A stretch of 64,000 nt of DNA from UBA1422 sp041752735. Lineage in GTDB: Bacteria > Bacillota > Clostridia > Peptostreptococcales > Anaerovoracaceae. The position numbers were made by a program, and so were the translations under genes. Of the stretch, positions 50,898 through 59,842 are shown piece after piece (position 1 is the stretch's first letter; each line of letters starts with the position of its first letter). Below the pieces are notes generated by a model that was not told where the DNA came from, searched no databases, and saw only the letters and a program-made list of their open reading frames with translations. Location of the stretch: assembly GCA_041752735.1 (NCBI GenBank), contig JBGSVW010000044.1, forward strand, positions 11,724 to 75,723, written 5' to 3'.

Positions 50898-52847
50898 TTA
50901 GTTGTTTCTGTCTTCTTCTGCCTTTTTGTGCTCGGCTATAATTTTGTCAGCCAAGTGACCCGGCATGGGATCATAACGTTCGAATCTCATTTCGAAGTTA
51001 CCTCTGGCTTGTGTCATGGAACGGACAGTTACCGCATAGTCAAACAGCTCCGACTGTGGCGCTTCTGCCAAGACCTTTTGTCCGCCGCCTGTGAGAGGCT
51101 CGGAACCCAGAATCTTTCCACGTCTCTTGTTCATGTCTCCCATAACATCGCCCATGTACTCGTCAGGAATGGTAATTTCAATATGCATTACCGGTTCCAG
51201 CAGGCATGGCTTTGCTTCGACAATGCCCTTCTTGAAAGCCAGCCCTGCGGCGATTTTGAATGCCATTTCGTTGGAGTCCACATCATGATAGGAGCCGTCG
51301 TACAGTTCTGCTTTGACGCCTACTACTTTGCAGCCAGCCAAAGGTCCTTTTTCCATTCCTTCTTTGAGTCCCTTTTCAACAGCAGGTACATAGTTCTTGG
51401 GTATGGATCCTCCAAAGAGAGATTCTTTGAACTCGAATTCTTCTGTTGAAGGGGAGAACCGGACGTGTACATCGCCGTATTGGCCTGCACCGCCGGATTG
51501 TTTTTTGTGTTTGCCCTGGACATCGGAATTACCACGGATGGTTTCTCTAAAGGCAATCTTTTGTTCCACGCGATCTACTTCCACACCAAACTTATCTTTG
51601 AGTTTGGCCACAATGACATTGAGCTGCTGCTCGCCTTGTCCACCCAGCAATGTCTGATGGGTTTCATTGTTCCGCTCCAGGATGAATGACGGATCTTCTT
51701 CCATCAATCTGTGCAACCCAGTTCCCACTTTGTCCTCGTCGCCTTTGGATTTGGTTTCGACAGCGATGTAGAAGGTGGGTTTAGGGAATGCGATGGGTGG
51801 GAATTTGATGATGTTGGCCTTTTCGCAAAGGGTATCCCCGGTGCTGGTATGCTGCATCTTGCCGATGGCGATGATGTCCCCGGCTTCAGCGTAGTCCGCA
51901 TCAGTTCTGTGCTTGCCACGAAGGAAGAAAATGGTGCCCAGTTTCTCCACTTTTTCGGTGGACGCATTGAATATTTCTTGCCCGGCCTTAAGTTTGCCGG
52001 AGATGACTTTTGCAAAGGAGATTTTGCCTAATACCTGGTCCGCAACCGTCTTGAAAATCAAGATTGCATTGTGGCCGTTGGGGTCGCATGGAACTGTAAT
52101 CTCGTTATCGTTGCCGTCCACTGCCGCATAAGGAGCGTGGGCGCTGGGTTTAGGAACGAAATCAATCAGCTCTTGTAAGGTTTCTTTGATATTCGTGCCA
52201 GCGATGGCCGAACAGGTTAATACCGGAACGATATCACCAGTGCTAATGCCGTGGGATAATCCCTCGTTGAATTCTTCTTCGGTGAAAGCTTCTCCGCTAA
52301 AGAATTTTTCCATGAGGACTTCGTCTGTCTCGGCGATGGCTTCGATCATTGAATCTTTGTCATCAAAGGTGACAACGGAAGTGCCAAACTTGGCTTTTAA
52401 ATCCGCTACAACTTTTTCGACGTCAACATTGTCTTTGTCTATTTTATTAATTAAGAAAAATTTCGGAACATCAAATTGCTTACATGCATTCCAGGCCTTT
52501 TCGGTTCCGACTTCAATGCCGGCCGAGGCATCTACCATAATGGCTGCCGCTTCCACGGCTCTCATGGAGGATGTCATTTCTCCGACAAAATCGAAGAATC
52601 CCGGAGTGTCAACAAAGTTGATTTTCACTTTGTTGAATTCCACCGGCACCAATGAGGTGCTGATGGAGTAGCCTTTTTCTATTTCCATCTTGTCCCAGTC
52701 AGAAACGGTATTCCCGTCTTCGACTCTTCCCATGCGGTTGATAACACCGGTTGCCAATAAAGCAGCCTCTAAGAAAGTAGTCTTACCGCATCCGCCGTGT
52801 CCGACGAGGGCAATGTTTCGAATGGTATTGCTTGTGTAGCCTTTCAT
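50898..52847 (-). CDS. EF-G-like translation factor GTPase (non-canonical paralogue)
   Basis: A 649-residue protein with the EF-G domain plan. The P-loop is GHGGCGKTT, the G3 motif is DTPGFFDF (canonical EF-G has DTPGHVDF, with His needed for GTP hydrolysis), and NKID is present. Domains III-V follow (GGAGQYGDVHVRF, GRGKILGSEP-like MNKRRGKILG). The change at the catalytic His and the divergent P-loop mark it as the secondary EF-G-like family of unknown exact role rather than the main elongation factor. AGGAGGT precedes the start at 52847. Confidence 0.88.
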   Translation of the reverse strand: MKGYTSNTIRNIALVGHGGCGKTTFLEAALLATGVINRMGRVEDGNTVSDWDKMEIEKGYSISTSLVPVEFNKVKINFVDTPGFFDFVGEMTSSMRAVEAAAIMVDASAGIEVGTEKAWNACKQFDVPKFFLINKIDKDNVDVEKVVADLKAKFGTSVVTFDDKDSMIEAIAETDEVLMEKFFSGEAFTEEEFNEGLSHGISTGDIVPVLTCSAIAGTNIKETLQELIDFVPKPSAHAPYAAVDGNDNEITVPCDPNGHNAILIFKTVADQVLGKISFAKVISGKLKAGQEIFNASTEKVEKLGTIFFLRGKHRTDADYAEAGDIIAIGKMQHTSTGDTLCEKANIIKFPPIAFPKPTFYIAVETKSKGDEDKVGTGLHRLMEEDPSFILERNNETHQTLLGGQGEQQLNVIVAKLKDKFGVEVDRVEQKIAFRETIRGNSDVQGKHKKQSGGAGQYGDVHVRFSPSTEEFEFKESLFGGSIPKNYVPAVEKGLKEGMEKGPLAGCKVVGVKAELYDGSYHDVDSNEMAFKIAAGLAFKKGIVEAKPCLLEPVMHIEITIPDEYMGDVMGDMNKRRGKILGSEPLTGGGQKVLAEAPQSELFDYAVTVRSMTQARGNFEMRFERYDPMPGHLADKIIAEHKKAEEDRNN

Positions 52848-52945
52848 TCTATGACCTCCTAATTTTATTTCACATAGTGTTGTCATTATATCATTTGTCC
52901 GTGAGCCACGCAACAAAGAATACCGTTTTTAACCGCTCTTCAGGT

Positions 52946-53404
52946 TTAGTTTTCCAGTCTCCGAAAATAGGGTAATCTGGCACAGATGGCGGTGATTACA
53001 AACGCAATCATCAGTCGAACCAATACCACAATCACCACATTGGCGCCGGCGACGCCAAAGAGGAATGCGGCCTCGATTATGCCATGGCAAAGCACCATAA
53101 AAATTCCAATAAGCAGAAAATCCCGCTTCCCCAGAGGTTTTCGTTTGTTCAGCTCAATCAGGGTTCCGGCACCATAGGTGACCCCCATAAAAACTCCGAC
53201 CAGCAAAGGGAACATGGCATTTTTGGTAATGCCCATAGGCTTGCCTAAAAACTCAAGACGGGTGGATATTTTCTCCAGAACGTTATATACAATCAAAAGC
53301 TCGATGATAATCATCAGAGGAATCAATACTTTCAGCAGGTTGAATACTGTGTGCAGGCTGCCGTCCAGCATTTCATTGAAAATGAAATTCCAACTTTCAC
53401 TCAT
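52946..53404 (-). CDS. Nucleoside-recognition (Gate) domain membrane protein, second half
   Basis: A 152-residue protein with about four hydrophobic segments and a Gate-domain pattern (FPLLVGVFMGVTYGAGTLIEL). Start chosen at 53404, where ATGA overlaps the upstream stop. It is paired with the preceding gene as two halves of a SpmA/SpmB-like membrane pair. The substrate or role is not known. Confidence 0.78.
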   Translation of the reverse strand: MSESWNFIFNEMLDGSLHTVFNLLKVLIPLMIIIELLIVYNVLEKISTRLEFLGKPMGITKNAMFPLLVGVFMGVTYGAGTLIELNKRKPLGKRDFLLIGIFMVLCHGIIEAAFLFGVAGANVVIVVLVRLMIAFVITAICARLPYFRRLEN

Positions 53405-53835
53405 AGGAACACACCCCCAAGCCAACCGACAAAGATACCGGTGAAAATTGCGGTGCCTATGCGCATCATGACCATGACACCTGCAGGCAATCCTATTTTT
53501 TGGGCCACAGCCGCTTCCACAGGAAGAGAGTGGGCTGCCAAAGTGATCATGGCGATGGTGGTGATTGCCGCCATGGAAAAATTAAATCCGCCCAGGGCTG
53601 CCACCACTCCGTATTCATCAGAAAACAAACCGGTCACCACCGGCACTGCAGCTTCGGGGGGCAACCGGAATATTTTCATGACCGGCGCAGCCACGTCTTG
53701 CAACCAAGGCATCGCCGGTGAATATTTGATCAAGACCACAAGCAAGTAGATGGGAATCAGGATTTTTAGGAGCATCAAAACAGTTTTGAGTCCTTTAATC
53801 GTGCCATCCTTTACTGCGGTGAAAAATTTGCGCAT
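53401..53835 (-). CDS. Nucleoside-recognition (Gate) domain membrane protein, first half
   Basis: A 144-residue protein with several hydrophobic segments and the Gate pattern (PPEAAVPVVTGLFSDEYGVVAALG). It overlaps the next gene by 4 bp and follows asnS by 13 bp. Similar split pairs are found in many Firmicutes; spore maturation is only one possible role. Confidence 0.78.
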   Translation of the reverse strand: MRKFFTAVKDGTIKGLKTVLMLLKILIPIYLLVVLIKYSPAMPWLQDVAAPVMKIFRLPPEAAVPVVTGLFSDEYGVVAALGGFNFSMAAITTIAMITLAAHSLPVEAAVAQKIGLPAGVMVMMRIGTAIFTGIFVGWLGGVFL

Positions 53836-53848
53836 TCTGCCTCCAAGG

Positions 53849-55288
53849 TTAAAATTCAGCGGTTCTGGGCGTTCGGGGGAAGGGGGTCACATCACGAATA
53901 TTGCTCATCCCGGTGACATACATAATCATCCGTTCAAATCCCAGTCCATAGCCGGCATGCTCCACTCCGCCATAGCGACGCAGATCCATATACCACCAAT
54001 AGTCATCCTGGTTTAATCCCATTTCATCCATTCGGCCTTTTAGCACATCATAACGTTCTTCACGCTGACTGCCGCCGATGATTTCGCCCACACCGGGAGC
54101 CAACAAGTCGCAAGCTGCAACGGTTTTGCCGTCGTCGTTGAGGCGCATATAAAAGGCTTTGATTTCCTTGGGATAATCGGTGACAAAAACCGGCTTTTGG
54201 AATACTTCTTCACACAAGTATCGTTCATGTTCAGTCTGCAGATCGGTTCCCCAGGTAACAGGGAACTGGAAGTCCTTGCCTGATTTTTGTAGCATCTCCA
54301 CCGCTTCAGTATATGTCACTCTGGCAAAATCTGCATTGACAATGCCGGTTAGCCGATCAATCAATCCCTTGTCTACAAACTGGTTGAAGAATTCCATTTC
54401 CTCAGGTGCATATTCCAATACATAGTTAATGATATATTTGACCATGGCTTCCGCCACTTCCATGTTGCCTTCCAGGTTGCAAAACGCAATCTCCGGCTCA
54501 ATCATCCAAAATTCCGAGGCATGCCTGGCAGTGTTGGAGTTTTCTGCACGGAAGGTGGGGCCAAAGGTATATACATTTCTAAATGCCAATGCAAAGATTT
54601 CAGCCTCCAGCTGTCCGCTGACAGTCAGGCTGGTTTCTTTCCCAAAAAAATCTTCGTTGTAGTCAATGGTTCCATCGGGTTTTCTCGGGGGATTGTTCAT
54701 ATCTAACGTGGTGACGCGGAACATTTCTCCGGCTCCCTCGGCATCGCTTCCGGTGATGATTGGGGTATGAATATAGACAAAATGATTGTCCTGAAAAAAC
54801 TTATGGATGGCGTAGGCTACCAGAGACCGTACTCTAAAGACGGCAGAAAACGTATTACTGCGAGGTCTTAAGTGGGCGATTTCCCGTAAATATTCCAGAC
54901 TATGCCGCTTCTTTTGTAGTGGATAATCCGCATCGGAACCAGCCTCTATGACAATACTGTCTGCCTTGATTTCAAAAGGTTGTCCGGCTTCCGGCGTCAG
55001 TTCGAAACGACCTACGACTTTGACCGCGGCGGCAATGGGCGCTTTGGCAATCTCCTCATAGTTTTCCAACTTATCTGCTTCATAGACAACCTGCACCGAC
55101 TTAAAAAAAGTGCCGTCATTTAATTCAATGAAACCAAACTTATTGGATCCCCGATTTGTGCGAACCCAACCTCGTACCGTCACTTCATGACCGCCATATG
55201 TTTTTGAATCCCGGTACAGTGACCGGACTGAAGTATCTTGTGCTACCTGCTTCATCATAATCTGTGTGATGTCCTTTCTATCTTTCAT
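53849..55288 (-). CDS. asnS: Asparaginyl-tRNA synthetase
   Basis: A class II synthetase of up to 479 residues: an OB-fold anticodon domain (VTVRGWVRTNRGSNKFGFIEL), motif 2 (FRAENSNTARHASEFWMIEPE) and motif 3 (GYGLGFERMIMYVTGM). The start is uncertain. The ATG at 55288 has no ribosome site and sits at the foot of a 9-bp hairpin; ATGs at 55258 and 55255 follow AAAGGA and give a more usual N-terminus. No T-box was seen upstream. Confidence 0.93.
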   Translation of the reverse strand: MKDRKDITQIMMKQVAQDTSVRSLYRDSKTYGGHEVTVRGWVRTNRGSNKFGFIELNDGTFFKSVQVVYEADKLENYEEIAKAPIAAAVKVVGRFELTPEAGQPFEIKADSIVIEAGSDADYPLQKKRHSLEYLREIAHLRPRSNTFSAVFRVRSLVAYAIHKFFQDNHFVYIHTPIITGSDAEGAGEMFRVTTLDMNNPPRKPDGTIDYNEDFFGKETSLTVSGQLEAEIFALAFRNVYTFGPTFRAENSNTARHASEFWMIEPEIAFCNLEGNMEVAEAMVKYIINYVLEYAPEEMEFFNQFVDKGLIDRLTGIVNADFARVTYTEAVEMLQKSGKDFQFPVTWGTDLQTEHERYLCEEVFQKPVFVTDYPKEIKAFYMRLNDDGKTVAACDLLAPGVGEIIGGSQREERYDVLKGRMDEMGLNQDDYWWYMDLRRYGGVEHAGYGLGFERMIMYVTGMSNIRDVTPFPRTPRTAEF

Positions 55289-55309
55289 TCTGTTGAAAAC
55301 TCAACAGAA
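55288..55309 (-). other. Hairpin at the asnS start
   Basis: TTCTGTTGA / TCAACAGAA is a perfect 9-bp inverted repeat with a 4-nt loop, immediately before (and touching) the first possible asnS ATG. It would hide that start in RNA. Confidence 0.5.
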
Positions 55310-55406
55310 AATATCTGTTCTGTAACTTGTACATTCTATATTGTTTTTGCGGAATTCTCAACCACTATTTCCAATACTGGGGCTCCGGCTTTTTAAATTG
55401 ATTCTC

Positions 55407-56186
55407 CTATCGCAGCCAGCCATTTATCAATGCCCGTATCAAGCCAACATCCAGTGAACCATCTTCCCTGTCATAACTGATTATTAAATTATTCCATGGT
55501 TGTATGTTCATGCTTCGATACCTGCCCAGCTTAATATCCATTTTTCTCAAGTACTCTTCGTCATGCGTCAAACCGAAGTGTTCCCAGAAGATTACCTTCC
55601 CGTCCCTTGGCCGAATCACAGTAAAGTCGGGGCATAAGTGATAATCATCATAGGGCAAATCTACTTCATATTGGTATGGAATCCCTAAGGATTCCAACAT
55701 ATCTGCTATGATAAGTTCAGACTTTGAACGCACCAGTACTCCTCGTTGGGTTCTGTGGATTGTTCCTTCCAGGAACATCGTACTTCTACAGGGTGTTTGG
55801 TGCTCGCATTTTCCTCCTTGAACAAACACCTCTAGCGGCAGAGCAGGGAATTTATTGGAGGCAACTTCGATGGCTTCCTGCGAGGCGTCAAAATTCACTT
55901 TTGCTGAAATTTTATTAATTAGTTCTACTCCCAGCTTCTGATTTCTCATCTCAATTAGTAAGTATTCTTTACGAGCTAGCTGATAGACTAGACTCGTGTT
56001 TTTCGTAATCCCCTTTCTAGTTCTCTCCTTCCCATGCCCTATAATATGATAGTAATAGCTTTCCCCTCGAATTATTTCACGATAAAGTCTCCCTTCGGGG
56101 AGTTTGGATAGTTCATTATAAGCCAACTTCTGCTCATTTTGAATCTTCCACATAAGTTGCTTCAAAACTTCTACTTCATACGCCAT
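55407..56186 (-). CDS. PD-(D/E)XK-like nuclease-fold protein of unknown function
   Basis: A 259-residue protein. The C-terminal half shows RSKSELIIADMLESLGIPYQYE, then CPDFTVIR and KVIFWEHFGL; Glu ... PDF ... WEH matches the active-site order of PD-(D/E)XK nucleases (E, D, E-x-K-like). The N-terminal half has a helical region and an YYHIIGHGKERTRKGI segment that may contact nucleic acid. GGAGGA lies before the ATG at 56186. It stands alone; whether it is a chromosomal nuclease or a defence remnant cannot be said. Confidence 0.65.
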   Translation of the reverse strand: MAYEVEVLKQLMWKIQNEQKLAYNELSKLPEGRLYREIIRGESYYYHIIGHGKERTRKGITKNTSLVYQLARKEYLLIEMRNQKLGVELINKISAKVNFDASQEAIEVASNKFPALPLEVFVQGGKCEHQTPCRSTMFLEGTIHRTQRGVLVRSKSELIIADMLESLGIPYQYEVDLPYDDYHLCPDFTVIRPRDGKVIFWEHFGLTHDEEYLRKMDIKLGRYRSMNIQPWNNLIISYDREDGSLDVGLIRALINGWLR

Positions 56187-56312
56187 ACGTTCCTCCATAC
56201 AATTGGTATATTTTACCAATTTACGTCTATTATCTCGCAAAATAGATGTAGCTGTCAAGTTCATAAAGTATTATTCGTTTTGTTGCATATTTTCTCGCTG
56301 TGTTGCTTCGAT

Positions 56313-56596
56313 ATTATGACAAATCTGCCCATAATTGTTATTTGGTATAATTTCATTATCACCTTGACTTTGTTATTATGACAAATCTAGAGTTCTTTGG
56401 CAAAAAACATAAAATTATCATTTTCTTCATTACTTTTTCCATAATTTTAGCGCCAACTCTCGCAAATCAATGAATATAAATTGGATACAGGTAGAAATTA
56501 TGACAATTCGTAACTTATGACCAAATATTACTAAAATCGGACATAAAAATGGAAGTAATTATGCAAAGTCCACCTAATGCAATGATTTGTCATAAT
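56313..56596. repeat. Scattered ATTATGACAAAT repeats in the gap before the glycosyltransferase
   Basis: ATTATGACAAATCT occurs at 56313-56326 and 56375-56388, ATTATGACAA at 56497-56506, and the inverse ATTTGTCATAAT at 56585-56596. CTTATGACCAAAT near 56514 is a weaker copy. The 56187-56765 gap holds no other recognisable gene. Binding sites of a regulator are the likeliest reading. Confidence 0.5.
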
Positions 56597-56691
56597 TGCC
56601 CAAGCGCGACCACTTGTGTCTGATAAAAGGTCTGGTGACAAAGTTACACGACGAGTCTTTGTGTTCAGAATCGGCGTGGCAGGTCAAATTG

Positions 56692-56700
56692 TGGTATAAT
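56692..56700 (+). promoter_or_regulatory. Extended -10 promoter of the glycosyltransferase gene
   Basis: TGGTATAAT (TGn extension plus a perfect TATAAT, 56695-56700) lies 66 bp before the start at 56766; no good -35 is seen. Confidence 0.6.
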
Positions 56701-56765
56701 GTTAACGACAGTGTTGCAGCATCTTATTGAAAATGTCGCCAGACTGCCAATTAGGGGAAAGAGCC

Positions 56766-58007
56766 ATGAAAACGAAAACAGTCAAAGTTGGCATCGGATT
56801 TGCCACCGGTCGTAAAAGTTTCCGGAAGGTCCTTAGGAGTCATATCCATAGCTGGGTTGAGTCAGGTCTGGTGGAAGACACCTCATTATCTTTAAACATC
56901 TTCGTTGCTTATGATCTAAGCTATCAAATGACACATTCAAAAGATTTTACCAACATTCACCTAGACCAGTCATCCAAACTGGACGGTTTATTTTTTTCTG
57001 GCAAAGATGAAATAAAAAGCGAAGTGGACCAATTGGTGAAAAGCGGCATCCTGACTGCAGCGGAGGCCAACCGTGTCTTTGCCAAAGGCTATGCCGGCCA
57101 GCGCAATGCAATATTATATAATGCCATAAAAAACAAAATGGATTGTCTCATTTTTTTGGATGATGACGAATATCCATTTGCCGTAACCAACGAACACAAC
57201 CATGCTATCTGGAGCGGGCAGCCAGTCCTGGAGCAACATATCTTAAACATCGCCGATGCGGATTACACCCACGGATACCACTGCGGATATATCTCTCCCA
57301 TTCCATATATCGAATTCAACGAAATCATGGGCGAGAAAGATTTTCAAACCTTCATCGAAGCCATAAGCAACGATATTCTCAATTGGACCAATGTAAAAAA
57401 AATCATGGAGCAAGGCGGAATTACTTATTCAAGCACACAAGTGCTTCGTGATCTGGAAGTCAAGCCGGTGATAGAAGTCAATGGTGCCAAGTTCATTTCA
57501 GGGGCCAATCTGGGGATCAACATCTCAAAACCGGAGCGGATCCTTCCGTTCTATAACCCACCCAATGCCAGAGGAGAAGACACCTTTTTAAGCACCTGTC
57601 TTGGCAGCCGAAATGTCGTAAGGGTTCCCTGCTATACTTTTCATGATGGGTTTTCCATGTACCAACAACTTTTGGAGGGTGCGCTACCCATTCATTTGAA
57701 ATTTATCAAAGCCGACAGCGACAAAATCATCCAGCGGTTCTACAAGGCTTGCCTTGGTTGGATTCGCTATAAGCCATTATTGCTTTACATTACAAGGCCT
57801 GACGAATACGATCAGGAAATCCAAATTATGCGAGAAAAGCTGACCGCTGTTCTACCGAAAGTCTGCGAATATTTTAGCAGACCGGAATTTATGAACATCA
57901 TCCATGAATTGGAAAAGTATAATCGAAACGTGAAAAAACACAGTCAGGATTTCCTGGAAACCAAGGCGATTTGGGCCAAGGTCATGGCGCATCTGGCTCA
58001 AGAGTAA
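56766..58007 (+). CDS. Putative GT-A fold glycosyltransferase
   Basis: A 413-residue protein. KGYAGQRNAILYNAI followed by DCLIFLDDDEYPF is the GT-A pattern of nucleotide-sugar binding with a DDD metal motif. Later segments FISGANLGINISKP and ARGEDTFLSTCLGSRNV resemble the acceptor part of family 2-like enzymes (GED as catalytic base). The C-terminal 120 residues are helical with no clear match. No transmembrane segment. The start at 56766 has GGGGAAAG before it. It is a single gene; the sugar and acceptor are unknown. Confidence 0.68.
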   Translation: MKTKTVKVGIGFATGRKSFRKVLRSHIHSWVESGLVEDTSLSLNIFVAYDLSYQMTHSKDFTNIHLDQSSKLDGLFFSGKDEIKSEVDQLVKSGILTAAEANRVFAKGYAGQRNAILYNAIKNKMDCLIFLDDDEYPFAVTNEHNHAIWSGQPVLEQHILNIADADYTHGYHCGYISPIPYIEFNEIMGEKDFQTFIEAISNDILNWTNVKKIMEQGGITYSSTQVLRDLEVKPVIEVNGAKFISGANLGINISKPERILPFYNPPNARGEDTFLSTCLGSRNVVRVPCYTFHDGFSMYQQLLEGALPIHLKFIKADSDKIIQRFYKACLGWIRYKPLLLYITRPDEYDQEIQIMREKLTAVLPKVCEYFSRPEFMNIIHELEKYNRNVKKHSQDFLETKAIWAKVMAHLAQE

Positions 58008-58016
58008 GTATGATCT

Positions 58017-58082
58017 TATCTATCGCATCAAACGTATCTATCGCATCAAACGTATTTATCGCATCAAACGTATCTATTCACA
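58017..58082 (+). repeat. 18-bp tandem repeat after the glycosyltransferase gene
   Basis: TATCTATCGCATCAAACG at 58017-58034 and 58035-58052, then the same with one change (TATTTATC...) at 58053-58070, and a decayed fourth unit. They begin 10 bp after the stop codon. No gene lies between 58008 and 58256. Confidence 0.85.
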
Positions 58083-58101
58083 TCGCATAACCAAAAAAAG
58101 C

Positions 58102-58137
58102 GAACAGCACTGGGAAAGTAATCTCCCAGTGCTGTTC
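58102..58137 (-). terminator. Terminator of lysS (possibly two-way)
   Basis: A 14-bp perfect stem GAACAGCACTGGGA / TCCCAGTGCTGTTC with an 8-nt loop. On the minus strand it runs into GCTTTTTTT, serving lysS; the plus side has only a weak T tract for the glycosyltransferase gene. Confidence 0.88.
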
Positions 58138-58256
58138 TTACGATATGTTAAGTTTTTAAACCTTGGGCAATGGTTAGGCCTATCGGTGCCGCATATTTTC
58201 AGCATTTCGCTGGCTACACTCGAAGGGGCTTGTTGTGCTTTGAAGCGGATCGAGGT

Positions 58257-59825
58257 TTAGTCGATGGGCTTCATGGTGGGGAACAAGATGATGTCCCGAA
58301 TGCTTGCCGCATTGGTGACCAACATAATGACCCGGTCAATGCCGATGCCCAGTCCACCGGTGGGTGGCAGGCCAACTTCCAATGCGTTGACGAAATCTTC
58401 ATCCATGGGATGTGCTTCCGCATCGCCGCAGTCCAGCTGAGATTGCTGTTCTTTGAACCGTTGGTACTGGTCGATGGGGTCGTTGAGTTCGGAGAAGGCA
58501 TTGGCGATTTCCCAACAATTCACATAGGCTTCAAACCGTCTTGTGATTCTGGGGTCTTCGGGGTCACGTTTGGACAAAGGCGAAATTTCTACCGGGTGTC
58601 CGGTGATGAATACCGGCCCATCTAAATAGCCAGGTGCCTCTTCGCAATATTCTTCAAATAATGCTGCAATTAGAAGGCCTCTGCTGATTTTGGCAGCATC
58701 TTCAATCCCGAATTTCTTGGCAACCACACGGGCTTCCTCATCGGTGTTGATGGTGTCGAAATCCACACCTGTCAATTCTTTGACCGCATCCTGCATCCGA
58801 AGACTTCTCCAGGGAGGAGTCAAGTCAAAGGTCTTTCCCTGATATTCAATGACCATAGATCCGGTTGAAACCAGTGCCGCCTTGGAAACCACCTGCTCTG
58901 TAACATCCATGACGGTTTCCATGTTTCCATAGGCCATATAACATTCCATTGAGGTAAATTCCGGATTGTGGTTTTTGTCCATTCCTTCATTTCGGAACAT
59001 CTTGCCCATTTCGTAAACCCTATCCAACCCACCTACGGTAAGGCGCTTCAGGTAGAGTTCATTGGAAATTCGAAGTTTCATATCCAGGTCCAGTGTATTG
59101 TGATGGGTGGCGAAGGGCCTTGCATTGGCACCACCTGCAATGGTGGTCAATATGGGCGTATCCACTTCCAGGAAGTTGTACTCTTCCTCCAGCACCCGTT
59201 TGATTTCATGAATTATTTTGGCACGCTTGTAGAAAGTTTCTCTCACATCGGGATTCACAATCAAGTCCAAGTACCTTTGTCTATATCGTAGGTCTACGTC
59301 TTTCAGACCGCCCCATTTGTCGGGCAGTAGCTGCAACGACTTGGAAAGCAGCACCAATTTATCTACTTTGATGGAAACTTCACCATGACGGGTCTTGAAA
59401 ACTTCGCCTTCGATACCGAGGATGTCGCCGATGTCATAGGTCAAAAACCACTGATACTCTTCAGGGGTAATGACATCCTGCCTTACGTATCCCTGAATTC
59501 TACCGTCACGATCCTGAATATCCATAAACGACGCCTTGCCCATATGCCTGTGGGCCATCATTCGTCCTGCACAAGAAACACGTTTGCCTTCCATTTCTTC
59601 GAAGTCATCGTGAATCTGTTTGCTATAGTGAGTCACATTCCATGTCTCAATCAAGAAAGGATTACGTCCGGCTTCTTGAAGCGCCTTCAGCTTTTCCCGT
59701 CTGATTTTCCGTAGTTCATTGAGCTCCGGTTCCCTCTCGCATTCGGCGGGGGAAGGAGCGGCTTGTTCCGGATTGATATCCGGGCTTTGTTCCTGGCCTG
59801 GCACTCGGCCTTCTTCCTGGCTCAT
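58257..59825 (-). CDS. lysS: Lysyl-tRNA synthetase, class II
   Basis: A 522-residue enzyme: OB-fold anticodon domain, motif 2 (FRNEGMDKNHNPEFTSMECYM) and motif 3 (GGLGIGIDRVIMLVTNA). It carries about 35 extra N-terminal residues rich in Glu, Pro and Gln before the usual ELNELRKIRREKL start of the family. GAGGTAA before the first ATG supports that the extension is translated. It follows greA after an 80-bp gap filled with 8-bp tandem repeats. Confidence 0.95.
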   Translation of the reverse strand: MSQEEGRVPGQEQSPDINPEQAAPSPAECEREPELNELRKIRREKLKALQEAGRNPFLIETWNVTHYSKQIHDDFEEMEGKRVSCAGRMMAHRHMGKASFMDIQDRDGRIQGYVRQDVITPEEYQWFLTYDIGDILGIEGEVFKTRHGEVSIKVDKLVLLSKSLQLLPDKWGGLKDVDLRYRQRYLDLIVNPDVRETFYKRAKIIHEIKRVLEEEYNFLEVDTPILTTIAGGANARPFATHHNTLDLDMKLRISNELYLKRLTVGGLDRVYEMGKMFRNEGMDKNHNPEFTSMECYMAYGNMETVMDVTEQVVSKAALVSTGSMVIEYQGKTFDLTPPWRSLRMQDAVKELTGVDFDTINTDEEARVVAKKFGIEDAAKISRGLLIAALFEEYCEEAPGYLDGPVFITGHPVEISPLSKRDPEDPRITRRFEAYVNCWEIANAFSELNDPIDQYQRFKEQQSQLDCGDAEAHPMDEDFVNALEVGLPPTGGLGIGIDRVIMLVTNAASIRDIILFPTMKPID

Positions 59826-59842
59826 TTTTTACCTCACTATAT

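Noticed and set aside
55289..55406. T-box leader for asnS
   Set aside because: No GGTGGNACCGCG-like T-box or specifier structure is seen in the short upstream gap, nor before proS or lysS.
58017..58082. CRISPR array
   Set aside because: The 18-bp units are contiguous, with no spacers and no cas genes in the window.
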